Shown: in pieces, positions 39,410 to 48,598 of the stretch | How positions within the stretch are numbered: position 1 is the stretch's first letter | Layout: every line of letters begins with the position of its first letter | NCBI RefSeq assembly: GCF_027532945.1 | Contig: NZ_JAPZTZ010000009.1 | Coordinates: 186,001 to 250,000 of the forward strand | From: Phreatobacter sp. | GTDB taxonomy: Bacteria; Pseudomonadota; Alphaproteobacteria; Rhizobiales; Phreatobacteraceae | Direction of reading: 5' to 3' | Length of the DNA: 64,000 nucleotides | Made by a program: the position numbers and the translations under genes | The notes under the pieces: generated by a model | Database searches by the model: none | Told to the model about the DNA's origin: nothing | The model's input: the letters and a program-made list of their open reading frames with translations, nothing else

Positions 39410-40672
39410 TCAGTCGTCGAAGGTGATGCCCTTCACCACCGCCCCGCGGCCGAATTTCGCACGCAGCGCATCCACCGCGCCCTCCACCTTCACGTTGCGG
39501 GCGATGGACGTATCGACGAGGTCGGCGGGGTCGGCCTTGTCGAGGGTGGTAAGGTCCGACAGGCCGATGCCGATCAGCCGGTATGCCGTGCCGTCGGCCT
39601 CCTTACCCAGCATCTCGCGTCCCGTCTCGAACAGGCGCGCCGCCAGAACGGTCGGGGTCGGCAGGCCGCGCGACCGGGTGCGGATCTTGAAGTCGGCGCT
39701 CTTCAGCTTGAGCGTCACGGTGTTGCCGGCGAGCCCCTGGGCCTTGGCCCGGGCAGAGACCTTCTCGCAGAGGCGGAACAGGATCTTCTCCAGCGCCCGG
39801 CCGTCGCGGATGTCGGTGTCGAAGGTGGTCTCCGCCGACACCGACTTGGTTTCGCCATCCGACGAGACGCGCCGGTCGTCGATGCCGCGGCAGAGCCGGG
39901 CCAGTCTCAGACCCATCGCGCCATAGCGGCGCATCAGCTCGCTTTCCTCGATCCGCCGCAGATCGGCGATCAGCCTCAGGCCGTCGCGCTCCAGGGCCTG
40001 CTGCATGGCCTTGCCGACGCCCCAGATCAGGGACACGGGCCTCGCTCCGAGGAAATCCAGCGCCTCGCCGCGGCCGATCACCGCGAAACCGCGCGGCTTG
40101 TCGATGTCCGAGGCGATCTTCGCCAGGAACTTGTTGTAGGACAGGCCGACCGAGACGGTGATGCCGATCTCCTTCTCCACCTGCCGGGCGAAGCGGGCGA
40201 GGGTGAGGGCAGGGGGCGCGCCATGCAGCCGCTCAGTGCCGGTGAGGTCGAGGAAGGCCTCGTCGATGGAAAGCGGCTCGACCAGGGGTGTCAGCGCCAG
40301 CATGGCCTGCCGCACCTGCCGACCCACCGCCGCATATTTCTCCATATTGGGCTTGATGACCACGGCGTCCGGGCAGAGCGCCAGCGCCTTGAACATCGGC
40401 ATGGCCGAGCGCACGCCGTGAATGCGCGCGACGTAGCAGCAGGTCGAGACGACCCCGCGCCGGCCGCCGCCGACGATCAGCGGCTTGTCGACGAGGGTCG
40501 GATCGTCGCGCTTCTCGATGGCCGCATAGAAGGCGTCGCAGTCCACATGAGCGATGGAGAGTGCGCCGAGCTCTGCATGGCGCGCGAGGCGCGGCGAGCC
40601 ACAGGCCCGGCAGCGCGGAGCCTCCCCGGGCACCTCGGCGAAACAGTCGCGGCAGAAGGCGAGGAGAGCCAT
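39410..40672 (-). CDS. dinB: DNA polymerase IV with N-terminal zinc ribbon
   Basis: 420 residues. Y-family catalytic motifs are complete: [13 protein letters not shown] (D44) and [13 protein letters not shown], and the little-finger region follows. Before the polymerase there is a ~30-residue extension with two C-x2-C pairs (C7/C10 and C21/C24), a small zinc ribbon not found in E. coli DinB. No recognisable beta-clamp motif is obvious by eye at the end ([10 protein letters not shown]). I find no LexA box directly upstream. Confidence 0.93.
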   Translation of the reverse strand: MALLAFCRDCFAEVPGEAPRCRACGSPRLARHAELGALSIAHVDCDAFYAAIEKRDDPTLVDKPLIVGGGRRGVVSTCCYVARIHGVRSAMPMFKALALCPDAVVIKPNMEKYAAVGRQVRQAMLALTPLVEPLSIDEAFLDLTGTERLHGAPPALTLARFARQVEKEIGITVSVGLSYNKFLAKIASDIDKPRGFAVIGRGEALDFLGARPVSLIWGVGKAMQQALERDGLRLIADLRRIEESELMRRYGAMGLRLARLCRGIDDRRVSSDGETKSVSAETTFDTDIRDGRALEKILFRLCEKVSARAKAQGLAGNTVTLKLKSADFKIRTRSRGLPTPTVLAARLFETGREMLGKEADGTAYRLIGIGLSDLTTLDKADPADLVDTSIARNVKVEGAVDALRAKFGRGAVVKGITFDD

Positions 40673-40721
40673 AGCGACAGGGTGGGGGTGACGCCCTTGG
40701 CCCGCAAGGGGGCTTTTGGCA

Positions 40722-41024
40722 TCAGGCGTGATCGCGCTCCCGCGGGCCGGCGCCGAGCTGGTGGGCCGCGCGCACGACGGCCTCGGGCTTCAGGCCTGCA
40801 TGGGCAGCGAAGGCGAGAAGCAGGCTGTCATCCGCCATGAAGTGGTCCATGACGGCCACGAGGAAGCCAGGCTGCGTCGCTGCCTCGCGAATTTGCCCCA
40901 GATCGATGCCCGCGAGGGAGGCAAAACGCTGCAGCTGGTCCTCGTCGCCGGCCAGAAAACCGAGCGCCTGGACGGCTATCGTTTCGGCACTTTCACGCGA
41001 AGAGGTCGGGCGACGTAGCGTCAT
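40722..41024 (-). CDS. DUF3572 family protein
   Basis: 100 residues, helical. The pattern [29 protein letters not shown] then [25 protein letters not shown] is that of DUF3572, an alphaproteobacterial family of unknown function usually found beside divK, as here. Divergent from divK across 95 bases that must hold both promoters. No CtrA-type TTAA-N7-TTAA box is seen there. Confidence 0.82.
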   Translation of the reverse strand: MTLRRPTSSRESAETIAVQALGFLAGDEDQLQRFASLAGIDLGQIREAATQPGFLVAVMDHFMADDSLLLAFAAHAGLKPEAVVRAAHQLGAGPRERDHA

Positions 41025-41119
41025 GGTTTGTCCTTTTGAAAGGATTTGCCGTTAGCTTGGACACGATCCGTCAGGCTCCGGCAACCATCGGGGGCGGACC
41101 TTCGGAGTGCGAGTGGCCG

Positions 41120-41491
41120 ATGTCGAAGACCGTGATGATCGTGGAAGACAACGAGCTCAACATGAAGCTCTTCCACGACCTTCTGGAGGCGAACGGTTAC
41201 GCCACCATCCAGACCCGGAACGGCAACGAGGCGCTGTCGCTCGCCCGTGAGCACAAGCCCGACCTCATCCTTATGGACATCCAGCTGCCGGAGATCTCGG
41301 GGCTCGACGTTACCCGCTGGATCAAGGAAGACGAGACGATCCGGCACATTCCGATCATCGCCGTCACCGCCTTCGCCATGAAGGGCGACGAGGAGTGCAT
41401 CAGGGCAGGGGGCTGCGAGGCCTATCTGTCGAAGCCGATCTCCGTCGCCAAGTTCCTCGAAACCGTCCGGCATTTCCTCGGCGCCTCCTGA
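41120..41491 (+). CDS. divK: DivK, single-domain response regulator
   Basis: 123 residues, one receiver domain. The acidic pair is ED in VEDN, the phosphoacceptor is D53 in [10 protein letters not shown], and the conserved Lys is in YLSKPI (about residue 105). In Caulobacter DivK signals through PleC and DivJ to control CtrA; alignment of D53 and the gene order divK-pleD support the same role. The ATG at 41120 gives the normal N-terminus; longer frames do not. pleD starts 10 bases later. Confidence 0.95.
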   Translation: MSKTVMIVEDNELNMKLFHDLLEANGYATIQTRNGNEALSLAREHKPDLILMDIQLPEISGLDVTRWIKEDETIRHIPIIAVTAFAMKGDEECIRAGGCEAYLSKPISVAKFLETVRHFLGAS

Positions 41492-41501
41492 GGGTTCCTC
41501 C

Positions 41502-42875
41502 ATGACCGCCCGCGTTCTCGTCGTCGATGACATCCTCGCCAACGTCAAGCTGCTGGAGGCGCGGCTTTCGGCGGAGTATTTCGACGTGGTCACGGCCTCG
41601 TCGGGTGCCGAAGCCCTGTCGATCTGCGACCGTGCCCAGTGCGACATCGTCCTGCTCGACGTGATGATGCCGGAGATGGACGGGTTCGAGACCTGCCGCC
41701 GCCTCAAGGCCAATCCCGCGACCCACCACATCCCCGTCATCATGGTCACCGCCCTCGACCAGCCGGCCGACCGGGTGAAGGGGCTTGAGGCCGGTGCCGA
41801 CGACTTCCTGACCAAGCCGGTCAATGACCTTGCTCTCGTGACGCGCGTCCGATCCCTCGTGCGGCTGAAGATGATGCAGGACGAGCTGCGCATGCGCGCC
41901 GTCACCTCCCGCGAGATCGGCATGCGCGATCCGCTCACGGAGGCCGTCGCGGAAACCGGGCTCAATGGCCGCGTCCTGGTGGTCGATGATCGCACCTCGT
42001 CGCACGAGCGGATCGTCCAGGCCCTGCGCAGCCAGCATCAGGTCGAGGTGGAGACGCGTCCGCAGGAGGCGCTCTTCCGCGCCGCCGAGACCGATTACGA
42101 CCTCATCATGGTCTCGCTGGCGCTGGCGGATTTCGACCCGCTGCGCCTGTGCTCGCAGCTGCGCTCGCTCGACCGCACCCGCGGCCTGCCGATCCTCGTC
42201 ATCGCCGAACCCGAGGATGAGGCGCGCCTGCTTCGGAGCCTCGACATTGGCGCCAACGATTACCTGCTGCGTCCCATCGACCGCAACGAGATGGCGGCCC
42301 GCGTGCGCACGCAGGTGCGCAAGAAGCGCTACACCGCCCGCCTGCGCGACAATGTCCAGCAGTCGATGGAAATGGCGATCACCGACGGCCTCACTGGCCT
42401 GCACAATCGCCGCTACATGGAGAGCCATCTCGGCACGCTGGTCGACCAGGCCTCGATGCGCGGCAAGCCGCTTTCGGTCCTCGTCCTCGACATCGACTTC
42501 TTCAAGTCGGTCAACGACACCTGGGGCCATGATGCCGGCGATGAGGTGCTGCGGGAGTTCGCTCAGCGCCTGCGCAAGTCCGTTCGCGGCATCGATCTCG
42601 TGTGCCGCCTCGGCGGCGAGGAGTTCGTCGTCGTCATGCCCGACACCGATGCCGGCGTCGCATCGATCGTCGCCGAGCGTATCCGCAACCGCGTCGCGAG
42701 CGACCCGTTCCCGATCCATAAGGGGGCCCGGGCCATCGACGTCACCGTGTCCATCGGCATGGCCCAGCGGCAGGGTGGCGACACGTCCGGCGAGGCCATC
42801 ATCAAGCGCGCCGATCAGGCGCTCTACCGGGCGAAACGCGACGGTCGCAACCGCGTGGTTCTCGACGCCGCCTGA
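41502..42875 (+). CDS. pleD: PleD, response regulator diguanylate cyclase
   Basis: 457 residues: receiver 1 with phosphoacceptor D53 ([10 protein letters not shown]), a second, degenerate receiver (about 155-275) in which the phosphoacceptor position is not Asp, then GGDEF. The cyclase motif is GGEEF at 371-375, and the inhibitory I-site is R362-G-I-D365, so product inhibition is expected. It makes c-di-GMP at polar development in Caulobacter. It is co-transcribed with divK. Confidence 0.96.
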   Translation: MTARVLVVDDILANVKLLEARLSAEYFDVVTASSGAEALSICDRAQCDIVLLDVMMPEMDGFETCRRLKANPATHHIPVIMVTALDQPADRVKGLEAGADDFLTKPVNDLALVTRVRSLVRLKMMQDELRMRAVTSREIGMRDPLTEAVAETGLNGRVLVVDDRTSSHERIVQALRSQHQVEVETRPQEALFRAAETDYDLIMVSLALADFDPLRLCSQLRSLDRTRGLPILVIAEPEDEARLLRSLDIGANDYLLRPIDRNEMAARVRTQVRKKRYTARLRDNVQQSMEMAITDGLTGLHNRRYMESHLGTLVDQASMRGKPLSVLVLDIDFFKSVNDTWGHDAGDEVLREFAQRLRKSVRGIDLVCRLGGEEFVVVMPDTDAGVASIVAERIRNRVASDPFPIHKGARAIDVTVSIGMAQRQGGDTSGEAIIKRADQALYRAKRDGRNRVVLDAA

Positions 42876-43094
42876 CGGACGTCTTGGCGTTCACCTTGAT
42901 GATAAACCGTATTCGTTGAGGTTAAGGGAAGGTTGATGCGCTGCGTCGCATCATGCCGATTGTAGCTGTTACAATTGGTGACTAGGGTCCGCCTCAAGAT
43001 CAGGTCGTGACCGCTTCTTCTGTATGGTCTGCGTTGACCTGGTCTCACCCTGCGAGCGCTCAGGTCCGCCGCATCTCCTGGGAATCGTGGGGTC

Positions 43095-43150
43095 GGCCGG
43101 TCGGGTTCGGCGCGGATGGCCTCTCCGTATCGCCGTTGGCCCGACCGGCC
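43095..43150. repeat. 11-bp inverted repeat with 34-base loop
   Basis: Arms GGCCGGTCGGG (43095-43105) and CCCGACCGGCC (43140-43150) are perfectly complementary. On the forward strand the 3' arm is followed by A/T-richer ACCTTGTTCGAAAAACC, so a forward transcript would fold strongly here; a T tract is lacking. Confidence 0.55.
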
Positions 43151-43172
43151 ACCTTGTTCGAAAAACCTTGCC

Positions 43173-43205
43173 CACAAACGAAAAACGGCCCCGCGAGGGG
43201 CCGTT
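43173..43205 (-). terminator. rho-independent terminator of rpmG
   Basis: Read leftward, a perfect 9-bp stem AACGGCCCC / GGGGCCGTT with a 4-base loop runs into TTTTTCGTTTG. It is 33 bases after the rpmG stop. Confidence 0.85.
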
Positions 43206-43237
43206 CGTGTCTCCAGTCGGCTGATGCCGACGCCGGA

Positions 43238-43405
43238 TCACTTGATCTTGGCTTCCTTGAACTCGACGTGCTTGCGCGCGACCGGATCGTACTTCTTCTT
43301 GGTGAGCTTGTCGGTCATGGTCCGCGAGTTCTTCTTCGCGGTGTAGAAATAGCCGGTGTCGGCGGTCGAGATGAGCTTGATCTTGATGGTGGCGGCCTTG
43401 GCCAT
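43238..43405 (-). CDS. rpmG: ribosomal protein bL33
   Basis: 55 residues: [20 protein letters not shown] then [20 protein letters not shown] and a basic C-terminus ending EAKIK. This is the bL33 large-subunit protein of proteobacteria without the zinc-binding cysteines, so the zinc-independent C- form. It is short enough to be missed by length cut-offs. It lies downstream of pleD in opposite orientation and ends with its own terminator. Confidence 0.95.
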   Translation of the reverse strand: MAKAATIKIKLISTADTGYFYTAKKNSRTMTDKLTKKKYDPVARKHVEFKEAKIK

Positions 43406-43547
43406 GGCGCATCCTCACGGATAGGTCTGATGTCGGGGCCGGGCCACGAAAATAGCGGGCGATCGCCCGCCGCGTCGCCGCCGGCTGGTTGGGCGGCATG
43501 TGACAGGTCGGCGAAGGGATGTCAAGGAAAAGCCTTCAGCCGCGGGC

Positions 43548-45020
43548 TCAAACCGGCGTCGGAACGGCAGAGAGCGCCGCTGCGATGTCGTCCTGCGGCG
43601 CCGCGCCGAAAGCTTGCCCATAGAGGATGAGCAGCGGGCCGCTCCAGGCCCGTGCGGCCAGCCGGCCGGCGAGATCGGCAATGGTGCCATGGATGCGCAC
43701 CTCGTCGGGGCGCGTTGCATTGGCGACGGCAATGGCCGGCGTTGCTCCCGACATTCCCGTCTCGATCAGGCCGGCGGCCAGCTCGTGCCATGTCGCACCG
43801 GGCATGTAGACGATTGTCGACGCGGCGGGATCGGTCAGGGCCGGCCAGGACAGGTCGCGCGGCAGGCGGCCGTCGCGGCCATGGGCGGTGACATATTGCA
43901 GCCGGCGCGCATGGTCGCGGTGAGTGAGGGACAGTTTCAGCGAGGCGGCAGCCCCTTGCGCCGCGGAAATGCCGGGCACGACCTCCACCGGAATGCCGCG
44001 CGCCTCGGCAGCGGCGATTTCCTCGCCGGCGCGGCCGAAGATCATGGGGTCGCCGGCCTTCAGGCGCACCACATGCTTGCCCTCGGCCGCGAGGCGGATG
44101 ACGAGGTCGTTGATGTCCTCCTGTCGGCAGGAGGGACCACGGCCGCGCTTGCCCGCCGAGATCCGTTCGGCCTCGCGGCGAGCGACGTCGAGCACCGCCG
44201 GGGGCACGAGGTCGTCATGGACGATGACATCGGCCGACTGGAGGGCGCGCACCGCCCGCATGGTGAGGAGTTCGGGATCACCGGGGCCTGCTCCGACCAG
44301 TACGATGCGGCCGGTGCGGGCAGCTCCGATCTCGCGCGCGCCCTGTTCGAGCGAGATGGCGAGGCAGGCCGGCGGCATGGCCTCGGGCGTAGCCATGGCG
44401 CGCTCGGAGAAGAGCTCCCAGAACCGGCGACGCGCCTGGAAGGGCAGGTCGAGGGACTGGACGCGCCGGCGCCAGCGCCGCGCCGCCTCGGCCCAGCGGG
44501 AAAAGCCCTGCGGCAGCAGCGCCTCGATACGGGCGCGGACGGCCTGGCCGAAGACCGGTGCCGCGCCATCGGTGGAGATGCCGATGACGAGCGGCGAACG
44601 GTTGACGATGCCGCCGAACTGGACGTCGCAGAAGGCCGGCTTGTCGATGACATTGACCGGAACGCCCGCCGCGCGGGCGGCAGCGGCGAAGGCTCCGGCC
44701 GCCTCGTCCTCCTCGAAGGCGCCGATGGCGAAGGCGGCTCCCGCGAGATCGGCCGGGGTCCAGGCGCGGTGGTGAAGGGCGATGGACCCAGCGGGTGGCG
44801 CCGCCACGAGGTCCAGCATGGCCGGGCAGGGTTCATCGGCGAGGACCGCGACGTCCGCCCCCGCGGCGGCGAGCAGCTCGGCCTTCCAGACGGCGGCCTC
44901 GCTGCCGCCCGCGACAATGACGCGGCGTCCCTTGAGCTTCAGGAAAACCGGGAGCACGGCAAGAGGCGCCATCCGGGCGGCGCGCTCGGCACGGGGTCGA
45001 CGGGACACGACTTCGCTCAT
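43548..45020 (-). CDS. cysG: CysG, sirohaem synthase
   Basis: 490 residues, bifunctional. The N-terminal half is the precorrin-2 dehydrogenase/ferrochelatase (PVFLKLKGRRVIVAGGSEAA, later ISTDGAAP); the C-terminal half is uroporphyrinogen III methyltransferase (VLVGAGPGDPELLTMRAVRALQSADVIVHDDLV, GDPMIFGRAGEE, PVEVVPGISAAQG). It makes sirohaem for the upstream siroheme reductase. The ATG at 45020 has AGGGGG upstream; an in-frame ATG at 45041 overlaps the preceding gene. It is the last gene of a leftward three-gene cluster. Confidence 0.95.
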   Translation of the reverse strand: MSEVVSRRPRAERAARMAPLAVLPVFLKLKGRRVIVAGGSEAAVWKAELLAAAGADVAVLADEPCPAMLDLVAAPPAGSIALHHRAWTPADLAGAAFAIGAFEEDEAAGAFAAAARAAGVPVNVIDKPAFCDVQFGGIVNRSPLVIGISTDGAAPVFGQAVRARIEALLPQGFSRWAEAARRWRRRVQSLDLPFQARRRFWELFSERAMATPEAMPPACLAISLEQGAREIGAARTGRIVLVGAGPGDPELLTMRAVRALQSADVIVHDDLVPPAVLDVARREAERISAGKRGRGPSCRQEDINDLVIRLAAEGKHVVRLKAGDPMIFGRAGEEIAAAEARGIPVEVVPGISAAQGAAASLKLSLTHRDHARRLQYVTAHGRDGRLPRDLSWPALTDPAASTIVYMPGATWHELAAGLIETGMSGATPAIAVANATRPDEVRIHGTIADLAGRLAARAWSGPLLILYGQAFGAAPQDDIAAALSAVPTPV

Positions 45021-45030
45021 CGCATCCCCC

Positions 45031-46632
45031 TCAATAGACATCGGCCTGGTAGCGTCCGGCCTTCTTCATCGCCTGGACAAAGGCGACGGCTGCCTCGGCG
45101 CTTAATCCCCCATGGGCGGAAATCACGTCGACCAGGGCGGCCTCCACGTCCTTGGCCATGCGCTTGGCATCGCCGCAGATGTAGAAATGCGCGCCATCGG
45201 CGAGCCAGGACCAGAGATCGGCGCCGGTCTCGCGCATCCGGTCCTGGACATAGATCTTCTGCGCGCCGTCGCGGGACCAGGCCAGCGACAGGCGCGTCAG
45301 CACGCCGTCCTTCTTCAGCGACTCGAGCTCGTCGGCATAGAAGAAGTCGGTCGCCTGCCGCTGGTGGCCATAGAAGAGCCAGTTGCGCCCGGGGGCCCGG
45401 TCGGCGGCGCGGTCCTGCAGGAAGGCGCGGAAGGGCGCGACGCCGGTCCCGGGGCCCACCATGATCACCGGCGTCGCCGGGTCGGCCGGCAGGGCGAAGC
45501 CATGGGCGCGCTGGACATAGACCCGCACCGCATCGCCCGGTTTCACCCGTTCGCCGAGGAAGGTCGAGGCGACGCCGAGGCGGCGGCGCTTGCCGATGAT
45601 GTAGCGAACCGAATCGACGGTGAGCGAGACGCGGCCGGGATGGGCCTTGATGGACGACGAGATCGAATAGAGCCGCGGCTGCAATGGCTCCAGCGCCTCG
45701 ACGAAGGCCTCCGGATGAGGCCGGACGCCCGCGAACTTGGTCAGCACCGCGAGAACGTCGAGGTTGGCCGCATCGCCGTCCGGGTCCTCACCGGTTGCGA
45801 GGGCCCGCGCCTTGGCCCGCTGTGCGCCGCCAGTGAGGAAGGAGATCAGCTCGAACAGGCTGTCGGGAGCCGGTGACAGCGACACCTCTTCGGCGAGTAC
45901 CGTGCGCAGCGGCCGCCCACGAACCTCCGTCAGGTGGGAGGCGCCGAGCATGGCGATGATCTGGTCGACGAGGCCGAGATCATTGGTCGGGAAGACGCCG
46001 AAGGCATCGCCGACCACATAGTCGAGGCCGGCCTCGTTGAGGTCGAACTCGACATGGTGCGTCTCCTTCTCGGAGCCCTCGCCGTTGAGGCGGCGGCGCG
46101 AGAGGAATCGCGCAGCGACGGGGGCTTCGCGCGAGCGGCCGGGCGCCGCCGCCAGCACCACACCCGCGGGAGCCGCTGGTGCTGTTTCCGCAGCAGGCGC
46201 GCCGCCAATCTCCGGCGCCAGGGTTTTCAGCATCCGCAGCGTGTCCTTGCCGCCGGGCACGCAGAGGTTCAGCCGATCCTCCGCCTTGGCGGCCAGCGCA
46301 TTGGCATAGTCCGCGCAATTGTAGCCGCACTGGCCGCAATCCTGCTGGGCCATGGCCGCCATGAGCCGCGGCGCGATCGGCCGACCTTCCGCGAGGGCCA
46401 TGCGGTCGGCGAGCGCCATGGACGGGTCGTGCCATGGCGCGTCGTCGTTGTTCGCCGTGTCGGTTGCCGGAGCGGCGCCGCCGGTCGCCGGCAGGGCCAC
46501 CACACCACCAGGCGGGACGAGCGGCGAGAGGGCGGCGGCGAAGAAGCCTGACAGCCACTGGCGCTGCTCGGGGCTGAAGGGAGCACTGTCGGGGATGAGC
46601 GAGAAGTTCGCGACAGGGGGCTGAACGCTCAT
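45031..46632 (-). CDS. CysJ-like reductase with an RnfB-like [4Fe-4S] domain in place of flavodoxin
   Basis: 533 residues. The C-terminal ~340 form an FAD/NADPH reductase like CysJ or P450 reductase: RLYSISSS (FAD), GPGTGVAPFRAF (NADPH) and YICGDAKRMAKDV. The FMN flavodoxin of E. coli CysJ is missing. Instead residues 95-130 carry CGQCGYNC...LNLCVPGG (C99, C102, C106, C124), the four-Cys pattern of the RnfB-type [4Fe-4S] domain. So electrons probably pass NADPH to FAD to Fe-S to the partner. Its start overlaps the stop of the siroheme reductase by 4 bases. I infer that the two form one enzyme. Confidence 0.85.
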   Translation of the reverse strand: MSVQPPVANFSLIPDSAPFSPEQRQWLSGFFAAALSPLVPPGGVVALPATGGAAPATDTANNDDAPWHDPSMALADRMALAEGRPIAPRLMAAMAQQDCGQCGYNCADYANALAAKAEDRLNLCVPGGKDTLRMLKTLAPEIGGAPAAETAPAAPAGVVLAAAPGRSREAPVAARFLSRRRLNGEGSEKETHHVEFDLNEAGLDYVVGDAFGVFPTNDLGLVDQIIAMLGASHLTEVRGRPLRTVLAEEVSLSPAPDSLFELISFLTGGAQRAKARALATGEDPDGDAANLDVLAVLTKFAGVRPHPEAFVEALEPLQPRLYSISSSIKAHPGRVSLTVDSVRYIIGKRRRLGVASTFLGERVKPGDAVRVYVQRAHGFALPADPATPVIMVGPGTGVAPFRAFLQDRAADRAPGRNWLFYGHQRQATDFFYADELESLKKDGVLTRLSLAWSRDGAQKIYVQDRMRETGADLWSWLADGAHFYICGDAKRMAKDVEAALVDVISAHGGLSAEAAVAFVQAMKKAGRYQADVY

Positions 46633-48398
46633 TCTGCAGCCTCCTTCAGCGGTGCGAGATGCGGCGCGACGAGCGCGTCGAGAGCGGCCGTCTCGTGGCG
46701 CAGCGTGAAGGCCTGGAAGCTCTCCTCCGCCCCCGTCCGGTGGGCCAGATAGGTGCGAAGCAGCGCCTCCACATGGCGCGGGGCATCCTCGGCCTTCACC
46801 GCCTTCCACAGCGGCCGGCCGATGCGGGCCTGTTCGGCGAACCCACCGCCGACGACCATGTCATAGCCCTCGACCGTGTCGCCGTCCTCGTTGACGGGCA
46901 CCCGCGCGCCGATCAGGCCGATATCGCCGATATAGTGCTGGGCGCAGGAATGGTGGCAACCGGTGAGGTGGATGTTCACCGGCACGTCGATCGCGACGCG
47001 TGCCTCCACATGGTCGGCGATCTCCAGCGCATGCTTCTTGGTGTTCGAGGCGGCGAACTTGCAGCCGGCATTGCCGGTGCAGGCGACGAGACCGGCGCGG
47101 ATCGGCGTCGGTCGGGTCGAGAAGCCGAGGGCGGCGATGCGGGCTTCCGCCTCGGCGAGGCGCCCGTCCGGCACGCCGGACAGGATGACGTTCTGCCAGA
47201 CGGTGAGGCGCACGTCGCCATCGCCGCAATCCCGCGCGACCGCTGCGAGGCCACGCGCCTGGTCAGCGCTCATGCGGCCGACCGCCATGACCACGCCCAC
47301 CCAGTTGAGGCCAGTCTGGCGCTGCGGGTGCACGCCGACATGGGCGTAGCGATCGGTCGCCGGGCGCGGGGCGACCAGCGCCTCGTCGATGCGCGTGAGC
47401 TTCCGCCCGAGCTTCTCCTCGACCGTGCCGAGGAACCGTTCAAAGCCCCAGGCGTCGAGGACATATTTGAGGCGTGCGCGGTTGCGGTTGGTGCGGTCGC
47501 CATGGTCGATGAAGACGCGGATGATGGCGTCGGCGATGGCCGTCGCGTCCTCCGGCCGACAGAAGACACCGGTGGGGCGGGCAAGGTCGTGGTGACCCGA
47601 AATGCCGCCGAGAACGAGCCGCAGACGGATGCCGGCCTCGGGACCCTCGGTGACACGCACCGCCTGGAAGCCGATGTCGTTGGTCTCCTCAAGGGCGGGC
47701 GAGACGCCGCCGCCGTCGAAGGAAACGTTGAATTTGCGGGGAAGGCCGTAGAGAACCCGCTCGTTGAGGATGTGGAAGTGCCAGTCGCGGGCGAGAGGCC
47801 GCGTGTCGAGGATCTCATGGCGGTCGATCCCGGCGAGCGGCGACCCCGTGACGTTGCGGATATTGTCGGCCCCCGATCCGCGCGCGACAAGGCCGAGATC
47901 CATCAGCTCTTCCAGCAGCGGCTTGGCGCTTTCGGGACGGATTTCGCGCATCTGCAGGTTGGCGCGGGTCGTCACATGAAGGTAGCCGCCGCCATGGCGC
48001 TCGCAGAGGTCGGCGCAGCCGGCGAGCTGGTGGGCCTTCAGGATGCCATTGGGAATGCGCATCCGGAGCATGAAGCTCTCCTGCGCCGGGGCGACGTTGA
48101 ACAGGCCAAGGTAGCGCCAGCGGAAATTGTCGGCGGGGGCCGGCAGCTTGCCGGTGGCGGCATCGCGGGTGAGGCGGCCATAGGCGTCGAAGGGGTGCTC
48201 GTCACGCTTCCACTTCTCGGCGTCGACGAGCTTGCCCCCGGCCTTCACCTGGGCGTCCTGCGCGGCGAGATGGGGAGCGTCAGGGCCCGTTGGCACGGGG
48301 GGCGCGGCAACCGGGGGCGCCACGACGCGGGTGGCGGCGGCGCCTGCGGCAAATCCTTCGAGATAGCGCTTCTGCTCGGCGCTGAAGTCCTGTGACAT
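46629..48398 (-). CDS. NirA-family siroheme nitrite/sulfite reductase
   Basis: 589 residues. Two ferredoxin-like half domains and the siroheme-[4Fe-4S] site are visible: C440-x5-C446 (ACTGNAGCKF) and C481-x3-C485 (TGCHHSCAQH). It performs a six-electron reduction of nitrite to ammonia or sulfite to sulfide; substrate cannot be settled from sequence. Basic residues near the substrate are in RMRIPNG and TTRANLQ. It heads a leftward operon with a reductase and cysG, making both the electron donor and the cofactor. Lack of nitrate genes in the window leaves the choice open. Confidence 0.9.
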   Translation of the reverse strand: MSQDFSAEQKRYLEGFAAGAAATRVVAPPVAAPPVPTGPDAPHLAAQDAQVKAGGKLVDAEKWKRDEHPFDAYGRLTRDAATGKLPAPADNFRWRYLGLFNVAPAQESFMLRMRIPNGILKAHQLAGCADLCERHGGGYLHVTTRANLQMREIRPESAKPLLEELMDLGLVARGSGADNIRNVTGSPLAGIDRHEILDTRPLARDWHFHILNERVLYGLPRKFNVSFDGGGVSPALEETNDIGFQAVRVTEGPEAGIRLRLVLGGISGHHDLARPTGVFCRPEDATAIADAIIRVFIDHGDRTNRNRARLKYVLDAWGFERFLGTVEEKLGRKLTRIDEALVAPRPATDRYAHVGVHPQRQTGLNWVGVVMAVGRMSADQARGLAAVARDCGDGDVRLTVWQNVILSGVPDGRLAEAEARIAALGFSTRPTPIRAGLVACTGNAGCKFAASNTKKHALEIADHVEARVAIDVPVNIHLTGCHHSCAQHYIGDIGLIGARVPVNEDGDTVEGYDMVVGGGFAEQARIGRPLWKAVKAEDAPRHVEALLRTYLAHRTGAEESFQAFTLRHETAALDALVAPHLAPLKEAAE

Positions 48399-48598
48399 CC
48401 GTTCCCCGTTCGACAGGCGAGGGGGCCGGCGTCATTGGCGGCCTTGAGCTTTGGGCAAAGTGTCGCAAGCGGCGTGCCACCTGCAATCGGAGCGGAAGCC
48501 TCTGGACCGTCAGGGACTTGCGAGGCGCGCGGTAGATGGAAAGCCTTGGTCGTTGCAGCCCGATTGGGCGGATCGCCGCATTTGTGTGCAGCGCAGCG

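Larger units (their letters stand above)
42876..43237. other. pleD-rpmG convergent gap with several inverted repeats
   Basis: 362 bases, downstream of both flanking genes, without a convincing coding sequence. It holds an inverted repeat TGATGCG / CGCATCA (42934-42953), another ATTGTA / TACAAT (42959-42975), a long 11-bp stem (43095-43150) and the rpmG terminator. The density of structure suggests a non-coding RNA or overlapping 3' ends. Confidence 0.5.

Noticed and set aside
42922-42936. CtrA-like TTAA-N7-TTGA site after pleD
   Set aside because: One mismatch in an 8-base motif, inside a convergent gap with no gene start to control; expected by chance.
48399-48598. Gap between the siroheme reductase and opgH searched for a riboswitch
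   Set aside because: No SAM, cobalamin or other riboswitch consensus could be recognised, and no gene.
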